Of a stretch of 64,000 nucleotides of DNA, positions 32,247 through 44,521 are shown one piece after another. Each line of letters begins with the position of its first letter. Within the stretch, counting starts at the first letter, position 1. The notes beneath the pieces are model-generated. The model saw only the letters and a list, made by a program, of their open reading frames with translations. It did not search any database and was not told where the DNA came from. The stretch comes from Liopterus haemorrhoidalis (lineage: Eukaryota; Arthropoda; Insecta; Coleoptera; Dytiscidae), in assembly GCA_963971575.1 (NCBI GenBank), contig OZ020620.1, positions 35,975,992 through 36,039,991 of the forward strand. The letters are read 5' to 3'. The position numbers and the translations under genes are program-made.

Positions 32247-34069
32247 AACTATATTATGAGGACAGTATTTAAAGACTCAATTAAACTTGGCGGGTTTACA
32301 AGCTATTCGCTTCGACAAAACTCGCTCAATGTAATAACGCTATCTAGTTAACTCGCTTCTTCGCTTTACTCTAGCCAGTAAAATGGAAAACTAGACTATT
32401 TTATTAGCTACTCGCTCGATATTTTGCTGGCTAATAATATCAATGTGTGTATATATCTGACTATTAAAATCGCTGTGTTTAATAGTTGCTGAAATGTCGA
32501 AAGAAGTAGTTTATTCGGGAAATATTGTTGCCTTTTTATTACGCCAGGAGTTGGAAAAAAATAAAATAACATGGTTAAAAGACTAGGTAGCAAGAAAAAT
32601 ATGAAAAAAAAAACAATATTGTTACTATTCCGCTTCGTTTTAAATAAAAATAATAAAAACAAAAAAGGAATTGGAAAACAACACCATACATAAACACATA
32701 GCCTTTCCCGCAACATCTACTGAGAGAGTAAGCGAGTTTTACTAGCTTGTAATCGACAGTCGCTGAGCTAGTTGCAATACTTGCGCGTGCATTTACTCGC
32801 CGGCGAGTAGCTAAAAAACTCTCTCAGTGTAATTGAGCAAAGATGCACGATTTGTAATAGGAAAAACTTTTTCTTCGACCCTGTATATTAATAGTTTTAT
32901 TGTAAAAATATAATTAACTACGAATGTAATTTTCTACGTGCAAGTCAAACCTAGTGTTGTTGTAAAAATCAGCCAAAAAAAGGGGGGATGTAACTTACCC
33001 CCAAAATAAATTAATAACATAGAACCAGAAACTCGATATATACTCTTTAATCATAATTTAAACATGGTCTAAAATATCAAAGAAACAAAAAAAAAACACA
33101 TTTAACTGTCACGAAAATTTTTTTACGAATGTTTATAAAAATATTATTTCTGTAAACTTTATGTTAATAAAATATTAGTAATATAAGCTAATTCATATCA
33201 ATGCACACTTTTCGAAGTGATGAGAAAAAAATTGATGTGAAGTGTGAATTTTCACTCATTTCTGGGTTGTGTAGGCATTTAGTAATAGATAACAAATTAT
33301 GGGTACGTAAAATCATAAATTTCGATAACTTTTGAAATAATTATCAGATCAAACATTCTTATGGTTCACATTAATGTGCATTACTCAGATTTTTTTAAAG
33401 GTTTAGATTAACCTCCTTAGGTAAAAGGGGACAAAGAATTTTTTAGCCCACTCTTGGCAAAAATCGTATTAAAATAAAGAAATTTAAAAATCTATTTTCC
33501 GTTTCTTAATCTACGTCTTAAGAGCTTCCATTTAATGCCACACAAAATTAAAAATAAAACAAATATTTTTCTAAAACTCAATATACCTTATGAAATTTTT
33601 TTTTCAGATTTTTAGATGTACCCCTCTAGGAAATAGGGTAGGAGATACATAATTTTTGTACAAATGTATTTGTTTATCCAGGCATTAAGAGGCTTCATTT
33701 GATACCCCAGCCAAAATTAATAAAAAATATATATATATTTTGTTCAATCAATTCATATTTCTTTATATTTTTCCCGCAATATGTTTTTCTAAACTCCTAC
33801 ATGTGGGCCAAAGAGTTGTACAAGCATGCCAATTTTCACACAATTTGTGTTTGGCCACAATTTCTATCGCAACTCTATAGCCAACACCTTATAACACAGG
33901 GGGGTTAACTCAAAAATCTCAAAAAAATCTAAGTAATGCACATCAATGTGAATCGTAATACTACAAGACACAACGTGCTTTCATTATTTATCTGGCTGAC
34001 TGTAGAACTGGATGGCTATAGTTGGGTCTTTTGCAAACGCATCTTAAGTAAGGTTGTAATTATCTAAAT
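32247..34069. other. AT-rich sequence with R1 repeat; no gene
   Basis: 32290-32830 contains partly inverted GC-containing ends (GGGTTTACAAGCTATTCGC / ACTAGCTTGTAATCG) that may be an old MITE. 33150-33960 is a copy of the R1 family seen at 1-480 and 41640-42100. No coding sequence. Confidence 0.45.
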
Positions 34070-34283
34070 CAGGGGTCAGGGAACATTTTTACCCATTACC
34101 CAGAAATATATTTCTTTACACCAACGTTATTCCATTGGTTTGTAAAAAAAAATTATTTACATTGAAGGATTTATTGAATTCTTTAGAATTTACATATTAA
34201 TTAACAAAAATTATATAAAATGATGCTATAAAATTATATATTTTTTTCTGTCGTATTTAGAAACACACTTTTTATTATTTGTA

Positions 34284-34967
34284 CCGACCGTCAACATATA
34301 TAAAGGAGGTATTGTGATCATACCGATTTTGACATTTCGAGATTTCGATGGATCTCCACGAATTGAGGTCCCTACATAACGTTTTGACTATTTTTAGCAT
34401 GATATCTGTCGGTCTGTCTGTCCGTCCGTCTGTCTGTCTGTCTGTCCGTCTGTCTGTCTGTCTGTCCGTCTGTCCGTCTGTCTGTCTGTCTGTCTGTCCG
34501 TCTGTCCGTCTGTGTACACGTGCAGAGCAAATTCGGCTGAAAGGATTTTTATGAAACTTCATATTTAAGCTTCTGCCATCAATGGCACGAGTTGATCAAC
34601 TTTTGGTAAAAATCGGTTGGCTAAAAATGGCAGTTTACTCGTGTCGATTTTAAGATTTTTGTAAATATATCACAACAGAAAAATATTTAGAAAAAAATTA
34701 TTGAACAAAAGTTGCTATAAAAGCAATAACTAATAACTTTTATTTGAGACGTTTTTCGATACCGCAAAAATTTCGAATAATTTCTGTAAAATTTTTCGAA
34801 ATTTTCTCAATTTTTTCATACTTATATGTAACGTTTCCATGGTCATGATAAATAATAAATCTGTTAGAAAATATTAGGCCAACTTATTTCTACTCTGCTG
34901 CTAGAATGTATTTTATATAAGTACTTTACGATGGCGGTCGGTCCTGTGATGGCCACAGCTGATTTTT
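34284..34967 (+). repeat. Interspersed repeat R2 (GTCT microsatellite), most complete copy
   Basis: Starts ACCGACCGTCAACATATATA and ends GGCGGTCGGTCCTGTGATGG...ACAGCTG. The 8-mer ACCGACCG at the start is inverse to CGGTCGGT near the end. The GTCTGTCC microsatellite spans about 34406-34514; the last ~155 bp is the satellite monomer tandemly repeated at 3449-3903. Confidence 0.8.
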
Positions 34968-35007
34968 TGTCTTTATATCATTTATGTATATTAATATCTC
35001 ATTACCC

Positions 35008-35230
35008 TAGGGTGCCATTCGTCCCGCATTTTAACATTTTAACATTAAGCATAAGATGCGTCCCGCAAAAGTCCCGCATTTTGGATTTGGGAGGTGAGGA
35101 CCTTTTTTTTGCTCTTCACTTGGATTTTGGGAGATGAGGACCTTTTTTTGCTCTTCACTTGGATTTGGGAGAAGAGGACCTTTTTTTTTGCTCCGTCCCG
35201 CATTGCCTTCTTAAGAAAATGGTCACCCTA
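35008..35230. mobile_element. hAT MITE family M2 (TAGGGTGACCATT), copy b
   Basis: Left TAGGGTGCCATTCGTCCCGC, right AATGGTCACCCTA. Perfect TSD CATTACCC (35000-35007 and 35231-35238). About three 41-bp core units (35085-35205). Confidence 0.93.
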
Positions 35231-35294
35231 CATTACCCCCAAGAATTTCGTTTTTACCCCGTTTGGGGTAATTTACCCCTGTTCCCGACCCCTG

Positions 35295-36277
35295 ATCTAG
35301 ATGGAAGTACGTGCCTTATTCTTTCAAACTTCATCGAAATTAGGATTTTTAATATGTACCTTTAATTTGTTATCACTTACTAAATATCTACGAAATTCTG
35401 AAATGTGTAAAAATTCACATCTTTTAATTTGTTAAATAATATTCAATATTAACAAAGTAAATTTTAAATTAGAACTATTAATAAATATGTTTTAACGTCT
35501 TGGAACACTTTCAAAAAAATCATGGCCGTAGGAACAATGAAAAACATCTATTTTAAATAATAATAATAGTAATAAAATTTCACGAAAAATGATAGCTGTC
35601 GATAGCAGATTTTCATAACGCCCCGTGAACTCAAAATCCAAAATCATTTACGAAATGCTAATTTAATGTTTGTGATACTTTTTTAATATGATATAGATAC
35701 CACACCATCTTCCATAAAGAAATATTAGAGAAACTATGTCATAAAAAGAACATAGAGAAGAAGAGGAAGACTAGCAATAAAGTGGAAAACAAACAACAGC
35801 AATATAATCTTGAACAAAATACTATTATTCTTAATATATTGAAATATGCGTGCTTGGCATAATAAAAGTTTTTACATAGCATTAAAAACTTGTATTAGTT
35901 TTAAAAAAAGCTCTTAAGCTAAGATTGTTTCAAAAATCAAAAAGTTGTGTAAAAATGTAAAAAATGTAATAAAAACAAAATTGTTAAGTTAATTTGTTAG
36001 TTGATTTTTATCTTTTCGTGACAGTTATAAATAAAAGTACAATACTGAAAATGTCACTTCATAACACAACTAGAGACACCAGTTTAAGAGAAGAAGAGAC
36101 ACTGAACACTTCCGTTGGAACACAGAGCACAACTGGTTAAGATCCGGCCGGCGCACATCTATTTTCCGACTTCGATTCCATGTACTAATTTATAGATATA
36201 TATGTAACAACATGGGCGGAACGAATATTTTTAAATAGGGATTACAGATGAAAAATATATAATGTTAGTATTAAAAG
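35295..36277. other. AT-rich sequence; one short open frame only
   Basis: A 29-codon plus-strand frame at 36051-36140 (MSLHNTTRDTSLREEE...) has non-random composition but no splice or homology support. Nothing else seen. Confidence 0.35.
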
Positions 36278-37053
36278 CAGAGCCGCAGTAAGGGGGGGCG
36301 GAGGGGGCGACGGCCCTGGGCGTACTAAGGAAAAGGGCGCTGACGGGCTTAACTAAGGGGCGCCATTGCGAGGGCGAGGACCTTTTTTTTTTGCTCGTCA
36401 CTTGGATTTTGAGAGGTGAGGACCTTTTTTTTTGCTCATCGCTTGAATTTTGATAGAGAGAACCTTTTTACTTGCCCGACCTTAATATATAAGGGGCAAG
36501 TATTGTAATCGCGAAAATTTTCAATGTCGAGATTTTGACTGATGACCACGTTTCATGGTCCAGGGAATCCAAAAAACTTATTTTCGAAGTGCCGTCCGTA
36601 TGTGTGTGTGTCTGTGTGTGTGTATCTGTGTGTATACACGATAACTCAAGAACGGTTCAACTTAGAGAGTTCGTTCTGGTACTAAAAAATTCTCCTAATA
36701 ATTGGGAAGAACTCTATTGTTTTTTATTAAAATCCGAAACCGGAAACGGAAGTTATTAAACTTTAAAATTTTAAAAAATTCGTAACTAGAAACCAAGCCT
36801 TGGACAAAAAATTGTATAGGACATAATTTGATGTATTTTTGAAGATTTATCTAAATATATTTTTAAATTAAAAAAAAATATATGTATTTTTTTTATGGGA
36901 GGGCAAGTCTAGCGGAGGTCTCCCTTCGCCACTGGTTTTTTTTTTTGGGAGGGCAAGTCTAGCGGAGGTTTCCCTTCGCCACTGGTTTTTATTTGCCAAG
37001 GGCGCCAAAACACGGCTCTGCCCCTAGCGCAAATTTTCCTTACTGCGGCTCTG
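36278..37053. mobile_element. hAT MITE family M3, copy b, with nested R3 repeat
   Basis: CAGAGCCGCAGTAAGGGGG at the left and CCTTACTGCGGCTCTG at the right. TSD ATTAAAAG (36270-36277) and ATTGAAAG (37054-37061), 7 of 8. Two 41-bp units (36380-36465) precede the insertion of R3 at 36472-36989. Matches the copy at 31784-32200 outside the insertion. Confidence 0.88.
36472..36989 (+). repeat. Interspersed repeat R3 with duplicated 3' end
   Basis: Begins TTGCCCGACCTTAATATATA and ends GGGCAAGTCTAGCGGAGG...CTTCGCCACTGG. The last ~50 bp (GGGAGGGCAAGTCTAGCGGAGGT..) is present twice in tandem. A GT microsatellite lies at 36600-36636. Same family as 8339-8830. Confidence 0.78.
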
Positions 37054-37224
37054 ATTGAAAGCTAGAGTAGAGGATTACTTATAGGACTCAGAAGCCTCCT
37101 AATGGGTAGGGGACCCCTTAAGGCCTAGGAGGGCTACCTTTTAAGTTTTTACAAAAACTAAGAAAGAAAAAAATTGTTTTGGAACAAACTGTTTTATTGC
37201 TTTTCAAAATATTCGCCTTTAAGA

Positions 37225-37481
37225 TTAAGCCTCGACACCTTGTTGGCGAGCGCATTAAGTCGTACAATTTCGACTGGTGGAAACAGTCTGGACTGTACGG
37301 TCGGTGGTTTGATGCTCCTCCGTTGGTGATATTATTCGGGCGAGAATAATATGTTTACATTACTCTCATTTCACAATCATTCACCCCTCATCCAGGTGTA
37401 GGAGCTCGCCCCCTGGCATCGGCGATTAGCCTCGTTGCAGAATAGGCCGATGTAAAATAAATAAAAATAAAGAAAATCTGT
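37225..37481 (+). mobile_element. Probable retroposed (SINE-like) insertion inside mariner copy 2
   Basis: About 255 bp of GC-richer sequence (AAGCCTCGACACCTTGTTGG...GGAGCTCGCCCCCTGGCATC) ending in an A-rich tail (AAATAAATAAAAATAAAG). It is absent from the homologous mariner at 26090-27905. TTTAAGA is present on both sides (37218-37224 and 37482-37488), consistent with a TSD. Source family unknown. Confidence 0.6.
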
Positions 37482-37489
37482 TTTAAGAG

Positions 37490-38480
37490 TTATACACCTT
37501 TGCATGCGTTCAAACCAATTTTCGAAACATTTTTTCCACTCTGAAGTTGGTATCTCAAAAACATGGTTTTCGAAGACTTCACCAGCTTGAGGTAATGAAA
37601 ATCGCTGTCCACGCATTTTTTGTTGACATTGGGGTACAAAAAAAAGTCGTTAGGGGATAAATCAGGTGAATACGGGCAATGGGACATTAATTCTTTGTTT
37701 TTCTTCTTCAAATAATCAATTCTTTGACGTGCATTGTCATGATGAAGAATGATGCGACGTTTTTGGTTGTTTTTCCTGATTTTGTCGATGACTTCTGGCA
37801 AACAAATTGTTGTATACCATTCAGCATTAACTGTTCTCCGATCCTCTAAACTCTAAAGGAATGCGACATGTCCAGTACAACCGAAGAAACAAACGATCAT
37901 TCTCTTGGAATTGCTTCGTGCACAACTTTTGTGGGTTTCGGTTCATCTTAGAAGACCCAAACAGTGGATTGTTGCTTAGTTTCCGGTTCATATGAATAAA
38001 TCCAAGTTTCGTCTCCTATAACGATGTTGTATACGGATTTTGCAGTGCCTAGATTGAATCTTTTTAACATTTCCTTACACCAATCAACACAAGTCTTTTT
38101 TTGAGCTTCTGTCAAATTATGTGGAATCCATCGGGAACAGATCTTTTTCACAGCTAAATGTTCATGCAAAATCGTATTGCAGTCTGCGATATGTCAAAGA
38201 ATGCCTCTATCTCACAGTAAGTCACATGCCGATCTTCTTCAATCATTTTACGCACAGCATCGATGTTTTTTCGAATCACAAACGATTTTGGTCGACCTTC
38301 ACGAGATTCATCACTGACGGACGCACGACCACGACGAAATTCTGCAAACCAATTGTAAACAGCCTTTTCTGATGGTGTTTCATTACCAAAAGTTGAACGA
38401 AGCGAATCTATGCATGAGTTGAGTTAGGCCTTTACTAAAATCATAAAAAATCAACCAACGAAAACTTTCACGAGTAATAT
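37490..38480 (-). pseudogene. D34D mariner transposase, multiple frameshifts
   Basis: Read from right to left: an N-terminal HTH region (WLIFYDFSKGLTQ... AVYNWFAEFRRGRASVSDES, REGRPKSF), then HEHLAVKKICSRWIPHNLTEAQKK, catalytic D in IGDETWIYSYEPE, second D in LHHDNAR, third in YSPDLSPNDFFLYP, and an ending EWKKCFENWFERMQRCI. The family order is complete but broken by frameshifts and small deletions. A mariner of classical type; subfamily not assigned. Confidence 0.82.
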
Positions 38481-38822
38481 CCATTTTTTCACAAACTTTT
38501 TTTTAAACTCTCACTGTCTACTCGGTCAATTTATAAGCTGCCACTGATTTCATAATAACAAATGTCAAATTTTACGAACATAATAATGACACATTTCAAT
38601 ATTGCCATCTAGTGGTCGTTTGTAAAAATTTAAAAGGTAACCCTCGCATACACTTTTATAGTATACATGTATTTTTATGTTTATTTAATACATTTTTTTT
38701 ATAAATTATGTGTTGCATTGCTCCCCAATTTAATAATGAATGTTGAATATCCATCAACCGCTGAGGAAGACGTGGAAACACAAGTAAAAGGGAATAAGCA
38801 TCTCAAAATATGGATAGCTTAA

Positions 38823-39286
38823 TGCTTGGTTTATATACGGAACAAGAATAAGGAATAGGAAATAAGAATAGTACACAAGATGTTAAAACATGGCTGCGCC
38901 GTATATCGGTTTATGTAGGAATGAAATTTAACTTAAACATAAGAATAGTTGGTATCATTCAACATTTTATTCTTATTTCAAGAATAAGACACGATAAGCC
39001 TGCGCACAGCAATCAAAATGTCTGCCGTAATAAAGTTTGTTTAACAGATGTTTTTCAGTTGTGATCAGAGGGTTGTAAACAACAATAAAATGTTTTTATT
39101 ATTTTTATTTATTCTTCTTGTAAGTTTTAAGAACCTGTAAAGTGACAAACGTTAAACACAGGCCAACGCAAGTACGCAGGCGCAGCGACGAAATGTTATG
39201 TCCTATATAAACGGTTTAATATTTTTTATTCTTATGTACTATTCTTATTTCCTATTCCTTATTCTTGTCCGTATATAAACCAACCA
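38823..39286. mobile_element. Harbinger-type MITE with ~50-bp TIRs, TSD TAA
   Basis: Left TGCTTGGTTTATATACGGAA and then CAAGAATAAGGAATAGG; the right end is its inverse. TAA at 38820-38822 and 39287-39289. Non-coding. Confidence 0.8.
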
Positions 39287-39321
39287 TAAGTTATATTGAG
39301 ATGGAAGGGAAACATGTAGAA

Positions 39322-39593
39322 TAGGGTGACCATTTTCTTAAGAAGGCAATGCGGGACGGAGCAAAAAAAAGGTCCTTATCTCCCAAATCCAAGTGAAGAG
39401 CAAAAAAAAGGTCCTCATCTCCCAAAATCCAAGTGAAGAGCAAAAAAAGGTCTTCACCTCCCAAATCGAAGTGAAGAGCAAAAAAAAGGTCCTCCCCTCC
39501 AAATGCGAGACAAAATGTTAAAATGCGGCACTTTTGCGGGACGCATCTTAATGCGGGACAAAATGTTAAAATGCGGGACGAATGGTCACCCTA
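39322..39593. mobile_element. hAT MITE family M2, copy c (inverted)
   Basis: TAGGGTGACCATTTTC at the left, CGAATGGTCACCCTA at the right. Perfect TSD ATGTAGAA (39314-39321 and 39594-39601). About four ~41-bp units (39365-39495) in inverted orientation (GGTCCTCATCTCCCAAAATCC). Confidence 0.95.
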
Positions 39594-39644
39594 ATGTAGA
39601 AAATTTATAAAAATTCTAAAATAAAAAACGTTAATTTGATACCA

Positions 39645-40435
39645 GGGGGTCTATTCTGTAAGCATTTCGACAATCGCTTTTACAGTATCGTGTTGAAAGT
39701 GCCAATTTTCAACACGTCGCGTTGGTATTCTGTAACTTATCGATAGTGCACTTATTGTGTGATAGTGCAGTATTCTGTTGATTTTGAGACGACACGTACG
39801 AAAGTGTCGTTTTTGGAAAGAGATATTGTTTTTAGACTTTTGAAAGTTGTTTACGTTTAGTTTGAATGTATTGATTTACTTATTTTGAGGTTAGTATGAT
39901 TTAAAATGTGTTTTATATATGGAAATATGTATATTTTTGTTGTTTTTTTATCTTAAATGTTGTAGTTATGGCCGAAGGACTTATTATATTTGAAGTATTG
40001 GATGAATTGGAAGAGGAAGAGACAAGGGGATATGTCAATGAATATTTTAATTTATAAAATAAAAATAAAATACATGTTATAAAATATATTATAAAATAAA
40101 AATCCTAATAAAACCATAAAAACAAAAACAAAATTAATCTAAATATACCGTCGTGCGGTTTTGCACAATTTTTTGTAGGGGGTAGAGAATGTATTCATTG
40201 AGTAAATGTTATTTAGGGGATTAGATGGAAATTCCAAATTGCCCTAGCTACTAATAATTGTTAGACATATGAAAGCGCGGGGCCCATTTAAGCGCGGGGC
40301 CTCGGGAAAAATCCCCGAAGTCCCGACCTCTGAGACGGCCCTGACTATACGATGACAGTGTGATGACAGTGTAATGTGCATAGGCAACACGATACTGTGC
40401 ATGTGACTGTCGAGAAGTTACAGAATAGACCCCCA
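39645..40435. mobile_element. MITE-like element, TIR GGGGGTCTATTCTGTAA
   Basis: Left GGGGGTCTATTCTGTAAGC, right TTACAGAATAGACCCCC. GATAC occurs just outside both ends; TSD length uncertain. It contains a 29-codon frame (MAEGLIIFEVLDELEEEE..., 39968-40057), like the acidic start of a Harbinger transposase, and a GC-rich patch with GCGCGGGGCC twice (40275-40306). Confidence 0.65.
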
Positions 40436-43399
40436 GATACTGTTTTGATTCGGCGACTCTGTACATATAATCTAAATCCGAAGCAGACAGAATTAGTTAT
40501 TGGTGATTTTCAAAGTGGTTTTTTTTTTGGCTCAAGTTGTATTACATTAGTGCCATAATTAACTTTTATCTGTTTAAAAATATTTATTAACTCAAAGTCA
40601 TATGTAAGACATCCTTATTCTCTTCTTCTCTTTACTATTCTATATTCCTTCTCATTCTTTATTAGAAGCCCTGCGTACCTCAATCATCAATTCCCACTAG
40701 ATCTATTAATCCTTCCTTTCAATTTTATATTTGTTCTCCTTTGTAGCCACATGAGATTTAGTCTCAATATATTTTCTTGTTTCCTTTTCCGTTCTATTTT
40801 GGTAGATTTATAAACAAGTATTATACTAATACAATAGATAAACAAAGTAACAAATAGAGAACTAACTAACGGTTAAACAGACAGACATACAGCCAAACAA
40901 ATCGTAATATAAACAAATAGATACTAAACAAATAGTACTGAATATACATAAATAGAAATAGAATAAAAGAAAATTGATGAGACTGGCAAACTGACAACTG
41001 TCAACACAAATCGCGGAAGCATATATTGACAGTAAAAAATTGATGTGGAGTGTGAATTTTCACACATTGCAGGGTTTCGCAGGTATATAATAAGTGAAGG
41101 AGGCATGCTGAGTGTGTAGGACAAATTTTGCTTTGTAGGAATCACGGCAAAATGAACGATATTTTTAAAATAATTTATCGTCTGTTAATCTAAGAACTTT
41201 AAAAACAAATTTTATGTTAAAATATTTTTTTGTTAATTTTAATTCGAATACCTAATACCATTATTTAGGTTTCTAAATATATGCAATATTTTTTTTATAT
41301 AGCAAGGTTCATTAAATTTTTGAAAATTGCGCCTATGGCTTCCATTGGTTGTTTTAAGTCATATGCTCCGCACTCTGGTTCCGTATACATGACACAGAAT
41401 AAAAATATAATTCCAACAATTCCAATTGGTTATTAAATTTACGCTCTAAAAAATTAAATGCAAAATATAACTAGAATTTTGACAAAATAATTTAAACAAA
41501 ATAAAATTGTCTCCTCTGCCCAGGAGCGAACCCTAGTATGCTGGGTAGCAAGCCAGCAAGCTAACCATTAGATCAAGATACGCTTTCTAATATAGTGTGT
41601 TACATAACTATAACTTTTGTGCATCGTCAACAAAAAAACAGAAAAAATGCGTTATTTTGCGAAAACATAATCTGATCAAAAATTCCTGTTGTACTATTTC
41701 GGTTCACACCAATATACATTACTTAGAATTTTTTTAGATTTTTAGTTTAAACCATCTGGGCTACAGGGTGTGGGACAATTTTTTTGCACAATTTCGGCAA
41801 AAATCGCATAAAAATAATTTATTTTCCAAAAATAAAATTTTGATCGTTAATCCACGTACTAAGGGCTTTCATTTGATACCCTACTCAGAATTTAAAAAAA
41901 TATTTTATTTTGCGATGAGCACATATTTGTTTATATTTTTAGGGGGATATGTTTTTTAGATGTTTTAGTATTTTTCCTATTTGCGGGTCAAAAAATTGTA
42001 TAAGCTTGCCAAATTTCAACTCTCTAGGTTTAACCGTTTGGCTACAATTTTTACCGAACTTTTTTATGTCATTATGGTTAACTTAGGTCTGTAAATTGTT
42101 TTACCAACTTACACATCGCATTTTTGAGAAATATCGTGTTCCCTCTACCTTAATACATTGTTTATATGAATTCTAAATATATTTCACAGGTCAGATTGAG
42201 TTAGATTGGGGACCAGATATTTAAAAATCACAGAGGACGGGTGGGCGAAATTCTGAAAATTATTTTAGAACGTGGGGAAAAAATTCTGAGGTCCTAAAGG
42301 ATCTTAGGATTCATTTAGAAGCAAATGTCAAACATAAAAATGTTTTGCAAAATTTTTAATTTGATTTTTTTTTTTTATATTTCAAAAAAATCTAACTTAG
42401 GAATAACAATATAGAGAACAGCGGTTTGAATTTTTGAAATATTCGTTTATTGTTTAGTCTAGAAAAAAATGGGGCCTTAATAACCCAACAAAATGGCTAA
42501 AAATGGAAAAAGTTCGTACCCCTTACGATTTTTTCGATTATTTGAGCAAAAATTATTTCGCGTTTTAAAAAAATAAAAACGTATTGTTCTTAATTAACCT
42601 GTTTGCTATGTGCAAATTGAGGACTAAGTACAACTGTTGTTAATCATATTTCTTTCAATCACATCGTCACCGGTAATGTCACTTTTCAATCAAGATTTCT
42701 TTATCATGCCTACGAAATTCTAAAAACTACAAGATGTTTGATATTTACTCAAATTTATAAGTTATTTTTAACTTCAAGCGTCTAATAACCATCAGAAATC
42801 GTCCGTGAACTGTGTCTATAAATTAAATTTTTTACGACAGTAAAAACAAAGATGGTGTCCACAGATAGTGTATGTAGGATCTATTTCTAAATGCAAACAG
42901 TCATCTTTTTGCTTTAACAACAACGTCTACTGTCCAGCAACAGTGCCAAGAATCTTTTGCTCTTGTTACAAACAGAAACAACTCCGCAATACAACTGTTT
43001 GCTATAATTTTTAAAATAAAAACAATTAATTACACGAAAAAAATCAAAAAGAATAGTTAATCCATCAAATCAAAAGATATGCGTTTCTAAAATGCATTAT
43101 TTACAAAATATGAACAACCTTGACCTGAAATTTTAAAAATTCAGGCAATTTTAAACTCATAAATTTTATTTTTGGCAAGAAATTTAAATCATGGGCGCTT
43201 GGTTTACTAATCAGTCTGTTTAAAAATTGTCTGGCAATTTGAAAAGGGACTGATTTTTCATTTAGACGGACAGTAACTATAAAAATTCTTGGCAGAAGCT
43301 CTACAGAAATTCCAAGACTCTGGCTACAGTCTTGAGAATATTTAGTCATTGTCTGCCAAGGTTTTGTTAAAAAATTTAATAAAAATTTATAATTCAAGG
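40436..43399. other. Dispersed repeats (R1, R4 and a shared block); no gene
   Basis: 40924-41155 shares sequence with 63810-64000 (GGCATGCTGAGTGTGTAGG, GTAATCACGGCAA). 41640-42100 is an R1 copy. 42230-42560 resembles the host repeat at 55840-56440 plus 57906-57990 (AATATAGAGAAC.GCGGT, GTATATTGTTTAG, GGCCTTAATAAC). An open frame at 43101-43397 (minus) has no recognisable family and I do not call it. Confidence 0.5.
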
Positions 43400-43401
43400 T
43401 A

Positions 43402-43697
43402 TAAGCTGTTCACTTTTGTAAGAACACACTAGATCTGGTTATTTTGGTTACTTTTATGGTGTGTTGCTGACTTTAAATGTCAATTAAAAATATTCCTTAC
43501 GCTGTAATACCGACTTTAGGTTGATAAGGTTATGATCATTATAATTAAGATATCATTTTTCATTATAACATATGTCAAATGGATCGACCTTTTAAAAAAG
43601 TGACATTTTTTAATACCAACATGACACAGCTTCAAAGGTGCAAACTATTGAAAACAAAATTCCCTCTTAGTTTGTTCTTACAAAAGTGAACAGCTTA
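43402..43697. mobile_element. MITE family M4 (TIR TAAGCTGTTCACTTTTGTAA)
   Basis: Left TAAGCTGTTCACTTTTGTAA (then GAACACACTAG), right CTAGTTTG-type inverse ending TTACAAAAGTGAACAGCTTA (read on plus: GTTTGTTCTTACAAAAGTGA). TA flanks at 43400-43401 and 43698-43699. A truncated relative begins at 57163. Confidence 0.87.
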
Positions 43698-44035
43698 TAT
43701 CACATGACTTTCTAGAACCGCTTCCTGAAAATTTAGGATGCCATCATTGTCTATAAGAATAACTATCAATGGGATAATATTATCCTCTTGATAGCCACTA
43801 GGATAAATTTCTTTCTGTATTTCCAACTCTAGTTATAATCTGTCTCAATTTGTAATACGAAACTAGATCTGGTTACATTGGTGACTGTTGTGGTGTAAAC
43901 AGACTTTGGCGTATCCGTGTGAACCAATACTATAATAATATTATAAATGTATTGTCAATATACAACATAAAAAATGAACTTCCCCTGTTAGTTACGTATT
44001 ACAAAATGAGACAGATAATATATATCCCGTAGATA

Positions 44036-44407
44036 CAGTCTGTTCCAAACGGTTAAGCGGAACTAGATTTTGCAATCTAGTTACTTTCATCGTTTAAATC
44101 GTGCCTTTCGGCCGTTTTGTTTAAGCTTTGTAACTCATACTTACAATAAACATTTTTTGGTTAAGGTTAATATCATTTTAAAATGTCATTTTCTTTATAT
44201 TTTGATTTTTTGTGTCATTCTTAATACAAATTTCCCATTTATTTATTTTTTTGTCATTAAAATATCTAAAAAAAATATTTAATTTTGACATATGTCATTC
44301 GTTTCCATGGTTTCATTGTTGGAATTTTAAATTTTGACATCCCAACGTGAAAAATGAAATAACCCAAGCAAGGTCCCGTCTCGTGACAACCTAAAAGAAC
44401 TAAATTC
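44036..44407 (+). mobile_element. MITE family M1, copy lacking its right end
   Basis: Left CAGTCTGTTCCAAACGGTTA with TA just upstream. Nearly identical to 30235-30618 through CCTAAAAGAACTAAATTC, then diverges at about 44407, so the right TIR is gone. Confidence 0.83.
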
Positions 44408-44521
44408 TCATGTTTTTTTATGTTGGTATTAGTAGCATTATGTTAAACAAAGAGAGACATATATGCGACTCGCATGAATAAAAGTGAGATAAATACAGCT
44501 GTCAAAATTTTGTACAGAAAA

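Larger units (their letters stand above)
34070..35294. mobile_element. hAT-type element, TIR CAGGGGTCAGGGAAC, with nested R2 and M2 copies
   Basis: Left CAGGGGTCAGGGAACATTTT, right ACCCCTGTTCCCGACCCCTG. TSD ATCTAAAT (34062-34069) and ATCTAGAT (35295-35302), 7 of 8. Most of its length is later insertions: repeat R2 (34284-34967) and hAT MITE M2 (35008-35230). Confidence 0.82.
37128..38646 (-). mobile_element. D34D-type mariner, broken (copy 2), with a retroposed insertion
   Basis: Left GGAGGGCTACCTTTTAAG, right AAAAGGTAACCCTCG; same family as 26090-27905. A ~255-bp foreign segment sits at 37225-37481. The 3' flank (38647-38750) is shared with copy 1. Confidence 0.82.

Noticed and set aside
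43101..43397. 98-codon minus-strand frame
   Set aside because: No recognisable motif, no ATG-based context or splice support; composition like surrounding AT-rich DNA.
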